Of a stretch of 64,000 bases of DNA, positions 44,708 through 54,498 are shown piece after piece. Under the pieces are notes generated by a model that was given only the letters and a program-made list of their open reading frames with translations, did no database searches and was not told where the DNA came from. The stretch is from Shewanella putrefaciens (GTDB taxonomy: Bacteria; Pseudomonadota; Gammaproteobacteria; Enterobacterales; Shewanellaceae). Numbering within the stretch: position 1 is the stretch's first letter; the number at the start of each line of letters is the position of its first letter. Made by a program: the position numbers and the translations under genes. The stretch covers positions 3,676,501-3,740,500 of the forward strand of contig NZ_CP066369.1 in NCBI RefSeq assembly GCF_016406305.1, given 5' to 3'.

Positions 44708-45312
44708 GGGCCAGTAATAACAAATCAACCCTATCGCAGCAAGCATTTTGTTTATAAATCCCCCTGTATCGCGTTAGCTTCTGGTCACTTGCATGGCGTC
44801 CACAGGCATGGCATCACATGACTATTCACTTTCAATATCAGTAAGTCAGCACTGTCATTCCAGTGACTCGGTGAATGGAAACCTCGGGTTTCTGCGCTTA
44901 TGAACGAGAGCCATGGAAGGCGAACTGGCAGTTAAATAGGGATATTGCTCAAGTCCGTATATGCTCGAAGTACTTAATCTTGTTTAATTTCTGTGTATAT
45001 CTGCGGGCTCGCAAGAACACAGATAAGAACTTAAAACGCAACGATACAAATAATGCCTGTCAGATCTTTTCCCCAGAGTAACTTGTACACAAGTCATTCT
45101 TTAAAATCAGTTTTGTGATAAAACGCATTGATTAAACCGCATAACGCAGGTTAAAGTGTGACCACTAAGGAAAAGCAGAGCCACACTCGAACGCCAATAT
45201 CGAGCACGCTATTTAGGGATGAAGCAGCCAATCAATTCTTTTAAAAAGTTTACTCTGACCCCACTTATTTCAATAGCAATTTGCCCATTGAAAGCGACTC
45301 ATAGAGAGCTGT
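44708..45312. other. Intergenic region with a dispersed repeat
   Basis: 605 bp between the Thr attenuator (minus) and the GIY-YIG gene (plus). It contains the attenuator promoter, then sequence without a believable gene, then the dispersed repeat copy at 45063-45266 directly before the GIY-YIG gene. Confidence 0.6.
45063..45266 (+). repeat. Copy 2 of the dispersed repeat (mobile-element scar)
   Basis: Collinear blocks shared with 39816-39990, in the same orientation, ending in TTTACTCTGACCCCACTT. Such ends are often seen near REP-associated transposase remnants in Shewanella (from memory). No transposase gene remains. Confidence 0.75.
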
Positions 45313-47316
45313 ATGACTGGAAAGAAAAAACCTAACGGTTATTGGACTAAAGAACGCTCTAGTGACGAAGCGCTTAAATATCAAAGCCGAAGCGAATTCA
45401 AAAAAATGAGTAGATCCGCTTTTGCTTCTGCCCAAAAACATGGTTGGTTAGATGAAATTTGCAGCCATATGCAGCTCAAGAAAAGGTCAAATGGGTACTG
45501 GACAAAAGAATTATGTGCACACGAAGCACTAAGATATACCTCTAGAACTAATTTTCAAGTGGGAAGCAACTCTGCTTATAGTAGATCACATAAAGAAGGT
45601 TGGCTTGATGAAATATGTCATCACATGCCAACAAATAAACTCATCAAGGAATTTGTGACAAAAGATACTTGCGCAGTTCAAGCTCTTAAATATCAATCTA
45701 GAAGTGAATTTAAGAGAGAGTATTTTAATGCCTATAAGGTTGCTCGAATCAATGGCTGGCTTGATGATGTGTGCAGACATATGACTTCTAGAGGGGGCTG
45801 GGACAAGAAAAACTGTGCTGAAGCAGCACTGAAATATGAATCTAAAAAAGCATTTAGAGGAGGTTGCTTAGCTGCTTACAATTATGCATCCAAAAAAGGT
45901 TGGCTTGATGACATTTGCATGCATATGGAGGCTACTCGAAAGCCTAGAGCTTTCTGGTCTAAAGAAATATGTCGTGATGAAGCGCTGAAATATAATACTC
46001 GAAGTGAGTTTGAGAAACGGAGTAAAGCAGCTTATTTCAAAGCTCGTGAAAATGCTTGGTTAGATGAAGTATGTAGCCATATGGAGATGGAGGTAAGAAA
46101 AAAGCCTAGCGGTTTTTGGACAAAGGAGCAATGCATCAAGGAAGCTCTTAAATATCAGACCCGCACTGAATTTCTGAAAAACTGTGAGTCGGCACATAGT
46201 AAAGCACGCAAAAATGGTTGGTTAGATGAAGTATGTAGCCATATGGTTAGTCTAATAAAACCTTCAGGCTATTGGAATCAGGAACGATGTGCTTCTGAAG
46301 CATTAAACTATTCGACTAGGCTTAATTTTCAAAAAGAAAGTGAAGCTGCTTATTCTGCTGCCAGAAAAAATAGATGGCTCAATACTATCTGTAGTCATAT
46401 GGTTGAATTTAGTAAACCAAATGGTTACTGGACCAAAGATCGTTGTCTAGAAGAGGCGAAAAAATATGAGACTCGAACGGACTTCATAACTGGTTGCAAT
46501 GGTGCATATAAAGTTGCTTCCAAAGAAGGGTGGCTTGATGAAATTTTTGCTCATATGGTACCCATTGGTCATATGTATCTTCGAGGGTTGTATTTGATTG
46601 TTAATAAAAGACTAAATATGGCTTATATTGGATTGACTTCTAATTTTGAGCGGCGCAAACAAGAGCATTTAAAAGGAAAGGGAAATAGGACTAATTCTAC
46701 CGAAATAATAAATGAGGAAGATACTGAATTTATACCTCTGACTGATTATGTTAGCGTTGAGCAAGCTGCAGATCTTGAATTGAAGTTTGTTGATGAGTAT
46801 GAAAAGCAAGGCTATTTATTGCTTAACGATAAAAGCAGGATTGGAGGATTAGGAGGTTCCAGTTTAAAGTGGACAGAAGAACTTTGTCGAGAAGAAGCGC
46901 TTAAATACCAAACGCGATATGATTTCCAAAAAGGGAATAGAAAAGCTCATGCTGCGGCTCAGCGGCAGGGAATTCTTGAGCAAATATGTGTTCACATGAT
47001 CGTGCCAAAGCGACAGATTTATTGGACAAAGGAGCGTCTAGCAAAAGAGGCATTGAAGTACCAAACTCGAGCAGCCTTTTCAAAAGGTAGTGGAAGTGCA
47101 TATGGTACTGTCCGTAAAAATGGATGGCTTGATGAAATCTGCTCCCATATGGTATTGCAACTAAAATCAGCAGGACATTGGGATAAAGAGCTATGTGCTG
47201 CGGAAGCACTTAAGTATCAGAGGCGTTCCTATTTCAAAAAAGCATGTGGAAGTGCATACAATTCAGCTCGTCAAAATGATTGGCTAGAAGAAATATGTGC
47301 TCATATGCTGAAATAG
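45313..47316 (+). CDS. Multi-repeat protein with an embedded GIY-YIG nuclease domain
   Basis: 667 residues. Eleven copies of a unit of about 46 residues, with the shape G-Y-W-T-K-E-x-C-x-x-E-A-L-K-Y-x-T-R-x-E-F, then A-Y-x-x-A-R-K-N-G-W-L-D-E-I-C-S-H-M. Eight occupy residues about 8-420 and three 525-667. Between them lies a GIY-YIG-type domain (GLYLIVNK ... MAYIGLTSNFERRKQEHLKG, about 423-520) with conserved Tyr, Arg and a later Glu. The repeats resemble the helical DNA-recognition repeats seen in some phage homing endonucleases. A sequence-specific nuclease is likely. It is AT-richer than core genes, which suggests transfer. Confidence 0.85.
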   Translation: MTGKKKPNGYWTKERSSDEALKYQSRSEFKKMSRSAFASAQKHGWLDEICSHMQLKKRSNGYWTKELCAHEALRYTSRTNFQVGSNSAYSRSHKEGWLDEICHHMPTNKLIKEFVTKDTCAVQALKYQSRSEFKREYFNAYKVARINGWLDDVCRHMTSRGGWDKKNCAEAALKYESKKAFRGGCLAAYNYASKKGWLDDICMHMEATRKPRAFWSKEICRDEALKYNTRSEFEKRSKAAYFKARENAWLDEVCSHMEMEVRKKPSGFWTKEQCIKEALKYQTRTEFLKNCESAHSKARKNGWLDEVCSHMVSLIKPSGYWNQERCASEALNYSTRLNFQKESEAAYSAARKNRWLNTICSHMVEFSKPNGYWTKDRCLEEAKKYETRTDFITGCNGAYKVASKEGWLDEIFAHMVPIGHMYLRGLYLIVNKRLNMAYIGLTSNFERRKQEHLKGKGNRTNSTEIINEEDTEFIPLTDYVSVEQAADLELKFVDEYEKQGYLLLNDKSRIGGLGGSSLKWTEELCREEALKYQTRYDFQKGNRKAHAAAQRQGILEQICVHMIVPKRQIYWTKERLAKEALKYQTRAAFSKGSGSAYGTVRKNGWLDEICSHMVLQLKSAGHWDKELCAAEALKYQRRSYFKKACGSAYNSARQNDWLEEICAHMLK

Positions 47317-47338
47317 GTGAGCTGTAAGAGCTGCAGAA

Positions 47339-47390
47339 GGCATAACCCTGTGCTCAACTGTTACACCAAAACAGGCATTGTTGCACCAGA
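47339..47390 (+). repeat. Direct repeat flanking the DUF4062 gene, left copy
   Basis: About 50 bp beginning GGCATAACCCTGTGCTCAAC and ending CATTGTTGCACCA. It matches 49051-49100 in the same orientation at roughly 85 per cent by eye. Confidence 0.75.
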
Positions 47391-47500
47391 GTGAGATTGT
47401 TGAACAGAAAACTAAGGCCAAAAAGCCTTCGGTGAGCAGAGTATTGCCTTGACTCACCGGGAGCGTCCATATATGGCCTGATTTATCGCCTGTTGGCATA

Positions 47501-48667
47501 TTACAGCCCATATAGTGCTCTTAATCGTAAAATCTCCTCTAAAAATGGCTCTGTTTCGGGAACCGTCAGAGTTAAAGTAATGGTTACGACAGTCCCTTCC
47601 TCATATGAATCAATGTTTTTGATATGGCCTTCAATCGTGCTGTAAAGATTCGCTGAAAATTCCTCGACTTCATGAATGGCATTCGAAGAAAACTCAGATG
47701 CCAATTTAATTAGAGGCTCAAACTGGTCATCACTGGACACTCGGAGAAACTGCAACTTCCAATCCAATAATTGTGTATATCCATCACCGATTCTCTTAGC
47801 AAGATGAACAATTCGCTTAATATCTCCCGGCTTGCCAGGTTCACCTACTGCTTTTATAAAACCGATATTCAACGCATTAGATAGTTGCTCAACGGTTGTA
47901 GTTATCCACCTAAACCGCGAAGAAACCCACGAGGTAACATCGTTGAGTTCTGCCAAGGATATGGGCTCTCCAAAGTTGATACCAAGCTCCGCATCAAGTT
48001 GCTTACTACCCTGGGAAGCAATTTCATCAGATAATACCTGAGCAAAAAGCAACCACTCCCAACCAATAGGCTTTTCAACTGCGAGACGAAAGGCCTTAGC
48101 CCCTAAGCTAGAAACTATCGGATCACTCTCGTATGTCTTTGCTCGTAGATCTAGGCAATCAGCAAGTAAATAGCTTAATTGCTTTCTCAAGGTGCTAATG
48201 ATGCTTTGTGCGTTCGAAAATGGAAATACCCATATATCGCCTGAATCTCGTAGATCGGAAATGAATCCAAAAAGCGACGAATTATCAACCGCCGAACTAT
48301 AATCTGCGTCTGGGTTGGCTTTCCAAATTGGCAGTAATACAAGAATATCTTCTTTTACAAATACGTATTTGGGAATCCCCTTTGCCTTTGCCTCAAAATA
48401 TTCAAGGTTGGTAATCGATTTACCAGCATCAACAATCGATCCATATCTCCCCCCAATAACAAGAACGAAAATATCTGCACGATTCTTAACTGCTCCCAAA
48501 CAGTTATTCAACGTACTTTGACTAGGATTTATCGGGAACGAATCAAATTCAGAAAGAATCGGTTCTAATCCGATAGATTCAGAAAAGTCCCTTAAGTCAG
48601 CCCGCACTTGGCTAAGGTCATAACAAGTTGAACTAACAAATAGAGTTGTTTTACTTCCTTTTGGCAC
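47501..48667 (-). CDS. DUF4062 (TIR-like) domain protein
   Basis: 388 residues. The N-terminal about 95 residues are a DUF4062 domain: TLFVSSTCYDLSQVRADLRDF, DIFVLVIGGRYGSIVDAGKSITNLEYFEA and IPKYVFV. This domain is related to TIR folds and occurs in candidate defence and NTPase proteins. The remaining about 290 residues are mostly helical with no recognised domain (WEWLLFAQVLSDEIAS, FLRVSSDDQFEPLIKLASEF). It is alone, bracketed by direct repeats, and AT-rich upstream. A stand-alone defence gene is possible but unproven. Confidence 0.85.
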   Translation of the reverse strand: MPKGSKTTLFVSSTCYDLSQVRADLRDFSESIGLEPILSEFDSFPINPSQSTLNNCLGAVKNRADIFVLVIGGRYGSIVDAGKSITNLEYFEAKAKGIPKYVFVKEDILVLLPIWKANPDADYSSAVDNSSLFGFISDLRDSGDIWVFPFSNAQSIISTLRKQLSYLLADCLDLRAKTYESDPIVSSLGAKAFRLAVEKPIGWEWLLFAQVLSDEIASQGSKQLDAELGINFGEPISLAELNDVTSWVSSRFRWITTTVEQLSNALNIGFIKAVGEPGKPGDIKRIVHLAKRIGDGYTQLLDWKLQFLRVSSDDQFEPLIKLASEFSSNAIHEVEEFSANLYSTIEGHIKNIDSYEEGTVVTITLTLTVPETEPFLEEILRLRALYGL

Positions 48668-49383
48668 CTATTGTTCCCCTTAAATGCTAATGTCTTAGTA
48701 TTTATGCTCTGCGCTGTTTACATCATTAGACCAGTAAAGCGAGTATCGTTAACTAGTTGTATTGCATAAAACTTATCAGTTTTCAGTTGAATATACTATC
48801 CAACAACACGCGCATGTTCGGTTTTCAAGTTTATTCGATCAAGCCGTAGAAAAGTTAGTTACTGATTACAAATGTTATAAATATATTTACTTTATGTTGG
48901 TGCACAAAAATATTTCCGTTTTGTTCCTCGAATTTGGTCAAATTTAGTTGACCACTACAGTGCTCAACCGTTCCCCCCGAATGTCAGGACAGGCATAACT
49001 CTGTACTCAACCGTTACACCCAACGAATGCCAGAAACGAATGCCAGGACAGGCATAACTCTGTACTCAACCGTTCCCCCAAAACAGGCGTTGTTGTACCA
49101 GTGACCTTTTAAACAGAGAGCTACCTAGCCAAGCACCAACAGGCCACTTTTAGTGCAGATAGACTCAAGGGCTAGCTAAATTAAGCACTTGCATGTAAGT
49201 GACCGTTGGCGGCATGGATGCTCACTCACATCCATATGATCGCGGCATTCGCATATCCATATGCAGCAGATGCCGCCGTCGAGCCCTCATCAGGGATGCT
49301 TCTTGTGAAATAAAGGGGTGGCGTGTCACAGGAATGCCAGTCCTTAATCATTGGGAATAGGTCATAGAACCTTTAAGACATAA
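48668..49383. other. Gene-poor AT-rich region with repeats
   Basis: It holds the right-hand repeat cluster (48960-49100) and an inverted repeat GGCGGCAT (49208-49215) / ATGCCGCC (49270-49277) around two TCCATATG direct repeats. A 61-codon frame at 48762-48947 has no ribosome site and no recognisable features, and I do not call it a gene. Confidence 0.6.
48960..49100 (+). repeat. Direct repeat flanking the DUF4062 gene, right cluster
   Basis: Three partial copies in a row: GTGCTCAACCGTTCCCCCC at 48960; AGGCATAACTCTGTACTCAA at 48991; and the most complete copy from 49051, which includes AACAGGCGTTGTTGTACCA. Confidence 0.78.
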
Positions 49384-49411
49384 AAAAAGCGAACCAATCG
49401 GTTCGCTTTTT
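49384..49411. terminator. Terminator downstream of gcvP
   Basis: Stem AAAAAGCGAACC / GGTTCGCTTTTT with an AATC loop, flanked by A and T tracts. Likely the end of the gcvTHP transcript. Confidence 0.88.
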
Positions 49412-49445
49412 CATGCTTCAAATTCGCTGAAGCCAACTGCACCAT

Positions 49446-49578
49446 AATTGCGTTGCTGGCGAAGCTAATGCAAGGCGGATTGAAAGCTTTCGCGCGGAGT
49501 TGACTGGTGTCAAACTCTCTATTTCGAGCTATGCGAAAGCCTCATTCAACGCCGCAGTAGCGAGCCTAAGCAGCAATT
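49446..49578. repeat. 133-bp imperfect inverted repeat at the gcvP stop
   Basis: The two halves read AATTGCGTTGCTGGCGAAGC and, from the other end on the complement, AATTGCTGCTTAGGCTCGC. Both continue with matching GGCG, TTGAA and GCTTTCGC blocks. The centre is GTTGAC-N-GTCAAAC. It ends one base before the gcvP stop codon. The size and ends suggest a MITE- or BIME-like element, or a large 3'-end hairpin. Confidence 0.65.
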
Positions 49579-49579
49579 A

Positions 49580-52468
49580 TTACTCGTAGTCTTCCATCGG
49601 TGCGCATGAGCACATCAAGTTACGGTCGCCGTACACATCATCAATACGGTTCACGGTTGGCCAGAACTTGTTAGTGCGTACTGCTGCACTTGGGAACACG
49701 GCCACTTCACGGCTGTATGGACGCGTATCAAACTCTGGATCCATGATATCGGCCATAGTGTGCGGTGCGTTGTGCAGCGGGTTGTTGTCTGCTGGCCATT
49801 CACCTGATTCCACTTTGGCGATTTCAGCGCGGATTGACACCATAGCGTCGATGAAACGATCGAGTTCCACCTTAGACTCAGATTCCGTTGGCTCAATCAT
49901 CAGGGTTCCCGCAACAGGGAAGCTCATGGTTGGTGCATGGAAACCGTAGTCATTCAAACGCTTAGCGATATCCATTTCGGTCACGCCTGAGGCTTCTTTC
50001 AGTGGGCGTAGGTCGATAATACATTCGTGCGCCACGCGATCATTACGGCCACGGAACAATACTGGGTAGTGTTCAGACAGCTTCTTCATCACGTAGTTTG
50101 CGTTTAACAGCGCAGTTTGAGTCGACTTTTTCAGGCCCTCAGAACCAAGCAGCTTAATGTACATCCAGCTGATTGGCAGAATGCCAGCGCTACCGTAAGG
50201 TGCGGCCGATACGGCGCCGTTGTTATCGCTTTCGCGACCCGGTTTAACTACCACGTGACCGGCTACGAACGGCGCTAAGTGTGATTTCACGCCGATTGGG
50301 CCCATACCTGGACCACCGCCGCCGTGTGGAATTGCGAAGGTTTTATGCAGGTTAAGGTGTGATACGTCGGCACCGATAAAGCCAGGAGACGTTAAGCCAA
50401 CCTGAGCGTTCATATTGGCACCGTCTAAATACACTTGACCGCCGTGCTGATGCACTATGTTGCAGATTTCGCGGATAGATTCTTCATACACACCGTGGGT
50501 CGATGGGTAAGTGATCATAATACAAGACAGGTTTTCAGCCACTTCGGCGGCTTTCGTCTTCAGATCTTCTAAATCGACGTTACCTTGCTTATCGCACGCC
50601 GTTACTACCACTTGCATACCGGCTAATTGCGCCGATGCTGGGTTAGTACCGTGGGCAGATTGCGGGATTAAACAGATGTTTCTGTGGGCATCGCCGCGTG
50701 ACTCATGGTATTTCTTGATGGCTAATAAGCCAGCGTATTCACCTTGAGCGCCTGAGTTTGGCTGGATACACACGGCATCGTAACCTGTCACGTTCACTAA
50801 CCAAGTCGACAACTCTTCAATCAACTGGGTGTAGCCTTTGGCTTGATCCAGTGGGCAGAAGGGGTGCATATTAGCAAATTCTGGCCAGCTCACGGGGATC
50901 ATTTCAACCGCTGCGTTTAACTTCATAGTGCATGAGCCCAGTGAAATCATCGAGTAGTTAAGTGCTAAGTCTTTGTTTTCGAGACGCTTGATATAACGCA
51001 TCATCTCGGTTTCGCTTTGATAGCGATTGAAGGTTGGGTGGCTTAAAATCGCATCCTGGCGCACGAGTGCAGCAGGAATCGATTGGCTACCTTGGCTAAC
51101 GATTTGCGCATCTAACGCGGCAACATCTAAGCCATGGCCGGCACCTAAAATCACATCGAACAGCGCTTCGATATCGGTGCGAATAGTGGTTTCATCTAAA
51201 CTCACGCCCACAGTGCCGTCGGCATCGAAACGTAGGTTCATTTCAGCGGCCAGTGCGCGGGCATTCACGGCAGCAACATCTAAGCCTTTGATGCTAATGG
51301 TATCAAACCAAGTGCTGTTCACTAAGCTTACGCCTTTGGCTTGTAAGCCTGCCGCTAAAATGTCGGCGAAACGGTGAATACGTGAAGCAATTGTTTTCAG
51401 GCCATCTGGACCGTGGAATACGGCGTAGAAAGACGCCATGTTCGCTAACAGAATTTGCGCGGTACAAATGTTGGAGTTAGCTTTTTCGCGGCGGATATGT
51501 TGCTCACGGGTTTGCATCGCCATACGCAGGGCGCGGTTACCACGGGCGTCCTTTGACACACCAATGATACGGCCAGGCATAGAGCGTTTGTGCTCGTCAC
51601 GGGCAACGAAGAAGGCCGCGTGTGGACCACCAAAGCCCATTGGCACACCAAAACGCTGGGCACTACCGAAGACCACATCGGCGCCCATGGCACCCGGTGA
51701 TTTCAGTAACACTAACGCCATGATGTCGGCGGCGACGGTCACAACCACGTTTTTAGCGCGTAGTGTGGCGAATAAGTCAGTGAAGTCAGTAACTTGGCCA
51801 AAACAGTTTGAATATTGGAACAAAGCACCAAACAGCTCGTGGTTAACGGCGTCAGATGCAGGGCCAACCACGACGTCAAAACCAAAACACTCAGCGCGAG
51901 TTTTCACTACGTCTAAGGTTTGTGGGAACACATCATCGGCAACGAAGAAGGTATTGGCTTTTTTGGCTTTAGAAACACGCTTGGCCAGCGCCATGGCTTC
52001 GGCAGCGGCGGTCGCTTCGTCTAACAGTGAAGCTGAGGCTAAGTCTAAACCCGTTAAATCCATCGACACTTGTTGGAAGTTTAGAATGGCTTCTAAACGG
52101 CCTTGGGCGATTTCTGGCTGATAGGGCGTATAAGCCGTGTACCAACCTGGGTTTTCCAATACGTTACGCAGGATCACGTTTGGCACTTGTGTGCCGTAGT
52201 AACCCATACCAATGTAGCTCTTAAATACTTGGTTTTGGTCCGCTAAACCACGGATGTAGGCAATGCCTTCGGCTTCGCCGCAGGAATCACCAATACTCAA
52301 TTCTTGGCTTAAACGGATCGACTCAGGCACGATTTGCGCGGTTAAATCGTCCAGAGACTCAGCACCAACATAGTTCAGCATGGCTTGCTGTTGGCTGCTA
52401 TCTGGGCCGATATGACGACGTAGGAATAGATCGTGCTGTTCTAACTGAGTGAGGGTTTGCTTGGTCAT
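49580..52468 (-). CDS. gcvP: Glycine dehydrogenase (decarboxylating), P protein
   Basis: PLP-dependent decarboxylase of the glycine cleavage system, passing the aminomethyl group to lipoyl-GcvH. 962 residues, the full size of the fused two-half P protein. The PLP-lysine motif is [21 protein letters not shown] in the C-terminal half. Other conserved stretches are [26 protein letters not shown] and [10 protein letters not shown]. It follows gcvH by 122 bp containing a hairpin, so its level may be set separately from gcvTH. Confidence 0.98.
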   Translation of the reverse strand: MTKQTLTQLEQHDLFLRRHIGPDSSQQQAMLNYVGAESLDDLTAQIVPESIRLSQELSIGDSCGEAEGIAYIRGLADQNQVFKSYIGMGYYGTQVPNVILRNVLENPGWYTAYTPYQPEIAQGRLEAILNFQQVSMDLTGLDLASASLLDEATAAAEAMALAKRVSKAKKANTFFVADDVFPQTLDVVKTRAECFGFDVVVGPASDAVNHELFGALFQYSNCFGQVTDFTDLFATLRAKNVVVTVAADIMALVLLKSPGAMGADVVFGSAQRFGVPMGFGGPHAAFFVARDEHKRSMPGRIIGVSKDARGNRALRMAMQTREQHIRREKANSNICTAQILLANMASFYAVFHGPDGLKTIASRIHRFADILAAGLQAKGVSLVNSTWFDTISIKGLDVAAVNARALAAEMNLRFDADGTVGVSLDETTIRTDIEALFDVILGAGHGLDVAALDAQIVSQGSQSIPAALVRQDAILSHPTFNRYQSETEMMRYIKRLENKDLALNYSMISLGSCTMKLNAAVEMIPVSWPEFANMHPFCPLDQAKGYTQLIEELSTWLVNVTGYDAVCIQPNSGAQGEYAGLLAIKKYHESRGDAHRNICLIPQSAHGTNPASAQLAGMQVVVTACDKQGNVDLEDLKTKAAEVAENLSCIMITYPSTHGVYEESIREICNIVHQHGGQVYLDGANMNAQVGLTSPGFIGADVSHLNLHKTFAIPHGGGGPGMGPIGVKSHLAPFVAGHVVVKPGRESDNNGAVSAAPYGSAGILPISWMYIKLLGSEGLKKSTQTALLNANYVMKKLSEHYPVLFRGRNDRVAHECIIDLRPLKEASGVTEMDIAKRLNDYGFHAPTMSFPVAGTLMIEPTESESKVELDRFIDAMVSIRAEIAKVESGEWPADNNPLHNAPHTMADIMDPEFDTRPYSREVAVFPSAAVRTNKFWPTVNRIDDVYGDRNLMCSCAPMEDYE

Positions 52469-52556
52469 GATAAACCTTGTTCCAGATTTGCCGTAACTCA
52501 GGACTGTAGGGTACTGATTAACGGGCTGTTGTTATGTCAATCTTGCGCTAAAACAA

Positions 52557-52578
52557 ACGAAGCCCCTTAGGGCTTCGT
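52557..52578 (-). terminator. Hairpin between gcvH and gcvP
   Basis: A 9-bp perfect stem ACGAAGCCC / GGGCTTCGT with a 4-nt loop, 12 bp after the gcvH stop. On the minus strand TTTG-TTTT follows. It may act as a partial terminator reducing gcvP relative to gcvTH. Confidence 0.65.
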
Positions 52579-52590
52579 TAGCGTCGACGA

Positions 52591-52980
52591 TTATTCTTCG
52601 TCGATTACAGCTTGGTAGCCTTCGGCATCCAGCAGAGCGTCGACTTCTGCTTCGTCAGAAGGCATCACGCGGAAGAACCAGCCTTCGCCGTAAGCATCGC
52701 TGTTAACGAGTTCTGGAGAATCTTCCAGCGCTTCGTTCACGGCAATCACTTCACCAGAAATAGGAGAGTAAATATCAGAGGCCGCTTTTACTGATTCAGC
52801 AACGGCGCAGTCATCACCGGCAGTGACAGTGTCGCCAACTTCTGGAAGCTCAACGAAAACCATGTCACCCAATAATTCTTGGGCGTGCTCTGTGATACCT
52901 ACTGTGTAGCTACCGTCTTCTTCCTTGCGGATCCATTCGTGTGAAGAGGCGTACTTCAGTTCTGTCGGAATATTGCTCAT
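52591..52980 (-). CDS. gcvH: Glycine cleavage system H protein
   Basis: Lipoyl carrier shuttling the aminomethyl group between P, T and L proteins. 129 residues from ATG 52980 ([18 protein letters not shown]). The lipoylated Lys65 is in [15 protein letters not shown], with the acidic C-terminal half typical of the family. The start is 25 bp after the gcvT stop. A longer frame exists but lacks family residues. Confidence 0.98.
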   Translation of the reverse strand: MSNIPTELKYASSHEWIRKEEDGSYTVGITEHAQELLGDMVFVELPEVGDTVTAGDDCAVAESVKAASDIYSPISGEVIAVNEALEDSPELVNSDAYGEGWFFRVMPSDEAEVDALLDAEGYQAVIDEE

Positions 52981-53005
52981 TGTTCTTGTTCCTTGTTCCG
53001 TTTTT

Positions 53006-54100
53006 TTAAAATGCTTGTTTACCGTTGCGCACAAAGTTTGGCGCTACTACTCTAACAGCCACACGCTTTTTACGCATTTCGACTTCCGCCGTATCCCCAA
53101 TCGAGCTAGGAACACGCGCCATCGCAATAGAATAGCCCAATGTTGGCGAGAAAGTACCGCTGGTAATCACGCCTTGGTGTTCTGTGCCGGCTGCATCGGT
53201 GAAAAATACTGGCATATCATGGCGTAACACGCCCTTTTCTTCCATCACTAGACCGACTAATTTGTCGGTGCCCGCATCGCGCAGTGCTTCAAGCGCCTTA
53301 CGGCCGATAAAGTCACGGTCAGTCGGTTCCCATGCAATGGTCCAGCCCATGTTGGCGGCCAGTGGGTTGATGGTTTCGTCCATATCTAAGCCGTAGAGGT
53401 TCATACCGGCTTCGAGACGTAATGTGTCGCGGGCACCTAAACCACAAGGCTTAACACCTTGATCTAATAGAGCTTGCCACAGAGCTTGGGCTTCTTCTTC
53501 TGGGACGATAATCTCGTAGCCCGCTTCACCCGTGTAACCTGTAGTGGCGATAAACAGTGAGCCAGCTTGCTTACCGAAGAAGGGCTTCATACCTTCGATG
53601 GCGGCGTTTTGCTCAGCGCTGAACACAGCGGCAGCTTTCGCCTTAGCATTAGGACCTTGAACGGCGATCATCGCCAGCTCAGGACGTTCGGTCACAGTGA
53701 CAGCAAAACCTTGGGCTTGCTTGGCGATCCAAGCTAAGTCTTTTTCGCGGGTCGCAGAATTGACCACAACGCGGTAGAAAGTATCGGTGAGATAGTAAGT
53801 GATGAGGTCGTCGATGATGCCAGCATTGTCATCTAACATACCGCCGTATAAGGCTTTACCTGGAACTTTAAGCTTAGCCACATCGTTTGCCAGCAGCTTA
53901 CGTAAAAATGCACAAGCGTCGCTACCCGTCACATCAACCACAGTCATGTGGGAAACGTCGAACATACCCGCATCTTGACGAACTGCGTGGTGCTCTTCGA
54001 TTTGTGAGCCATAGTTGAGGGGCATATCCCAACCGTGGAAGTCGACCATCTTAGCGTTTGATTCTAAGTGCTTGTTAAACAGAATAGTTTTATTAGCCAT
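53006..54100 (-). CDS. gcvT: Aminomethyltransferase (glycine cleavage T protein)
   Basis: Transfers the methylene group from aminomethyl-GcvH to tetrahydrofolate, releasing ammonia. 364 residues from ATG 54100, preceded by AAAGGGATAACA. Family motifs: [62 protein letters not shown] and SGTFSPTLG. First gene of gcvTHP. I looked for a tandem glycine riboswitch upstream and did not find its conserved core. Confidence 0.98.
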   Translation of the reverse strand: MANKTILFNKHLESNAKMVDFHGWDMPLNYGSQIEEHHAVRQDAGMFDVSHMTVVDVTGSDACAFLRKLLANDVAKLKVPGKALYGGMLDDNAGIIDDLITYYLTDTFYRVVVNSATREKDLAWIAKQAQGFAVTVTERPELAMIAVQGPNAKAKAAAVFSAEQNAAIEGMKPFFGKQAGSLFIATTGYTGEAGYEIIVPEEEAQALWQALLDQGVKPCGLGARDTLRLEAGMNLYGLDMDETINPLAANMGWTIAWEPTDRDFIGRKALEALRDAGTDKLVGLVMEEKGVLRHDMPVFFTDAAGTEHQGVITSGTFSPTLGYSIAMARVPSSIGDTAEVEMRKKRVAVRVVAPNFVRNGKQAF

Positions 54101-54498
54101 TGTTATCCCTTTTTTGCGGCCTTTTTCAGGTCTCTGCCTAGTGTAGGGTAATGCCAACTGTGTTACATATCTGCAATTCAGCCTTGGACTTTCGCGTTGC
54201 ATCAACTTAAAAGGATGACCTTTTTGTATCAATGCGCCTTGAATTGAAACGCCTGACTGGTTCTGAATTCATCAGATATCTATCGTGATTGGTATAAATA
54301 CTAGGGTCTAAAATGCGGCGAAATTATACCTTGCGTCACAAATTTGTATACAGTAGATTTTTCTAATCCGAAGTCTGTGCCATTAGATTTTCTCATCTTT
54401 AACATGTAATTTTTTTACATACAAAGACCAGATTTGCACAGCTTACCGCCAATATGCTGATATTAGCGGCAATTCTGGTCACATTAGCGCAACCTAGG
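54101..54498. other. gcvT upstream region
   Basis: 398 bp between ubiI and gcvT. A perfect minus-strand TATAAT lies at 54323-54328, about 225 bp upstream of gcvT, and would give a long leader. No glycine riboswitch was recognised. Confidence 0.5.
54323..54328 (-). promoter_or_regulatory. Candidate -10 box for gcvT
   Basis: A perfect minus-strand TATAAT. The -35 match at 17 bp (GTATAC) is weak, so the promoter would need an activator such as GcvA. Confidence 0.4.

Noticed and set aside
44875..45081. 68-codon open frame upstream of the GIY-YIG gene
   Set aside because: No ribosome site, no recognisable domain, and its 3' end runs into the dispersed repeat.
48762..48947. 61-codon frame in the AT-rich region
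   Set aside because: No Shine-Dalgarno sequence, composition typical of non-coding AT-rich DNA, and no family features.
51438..52121. 227-codon plus-strand frame opposite gcvP
   Set aside because: Composition typical of an antisense shadow; gcvP is certain on the minus strand.
54101..54300. Glycine riboswitch before gcvT, as in Vibrio
   Set aside because: The conserved aptamer core was not found on the minus strand. A GAGACC-like stretch alone is not enough.
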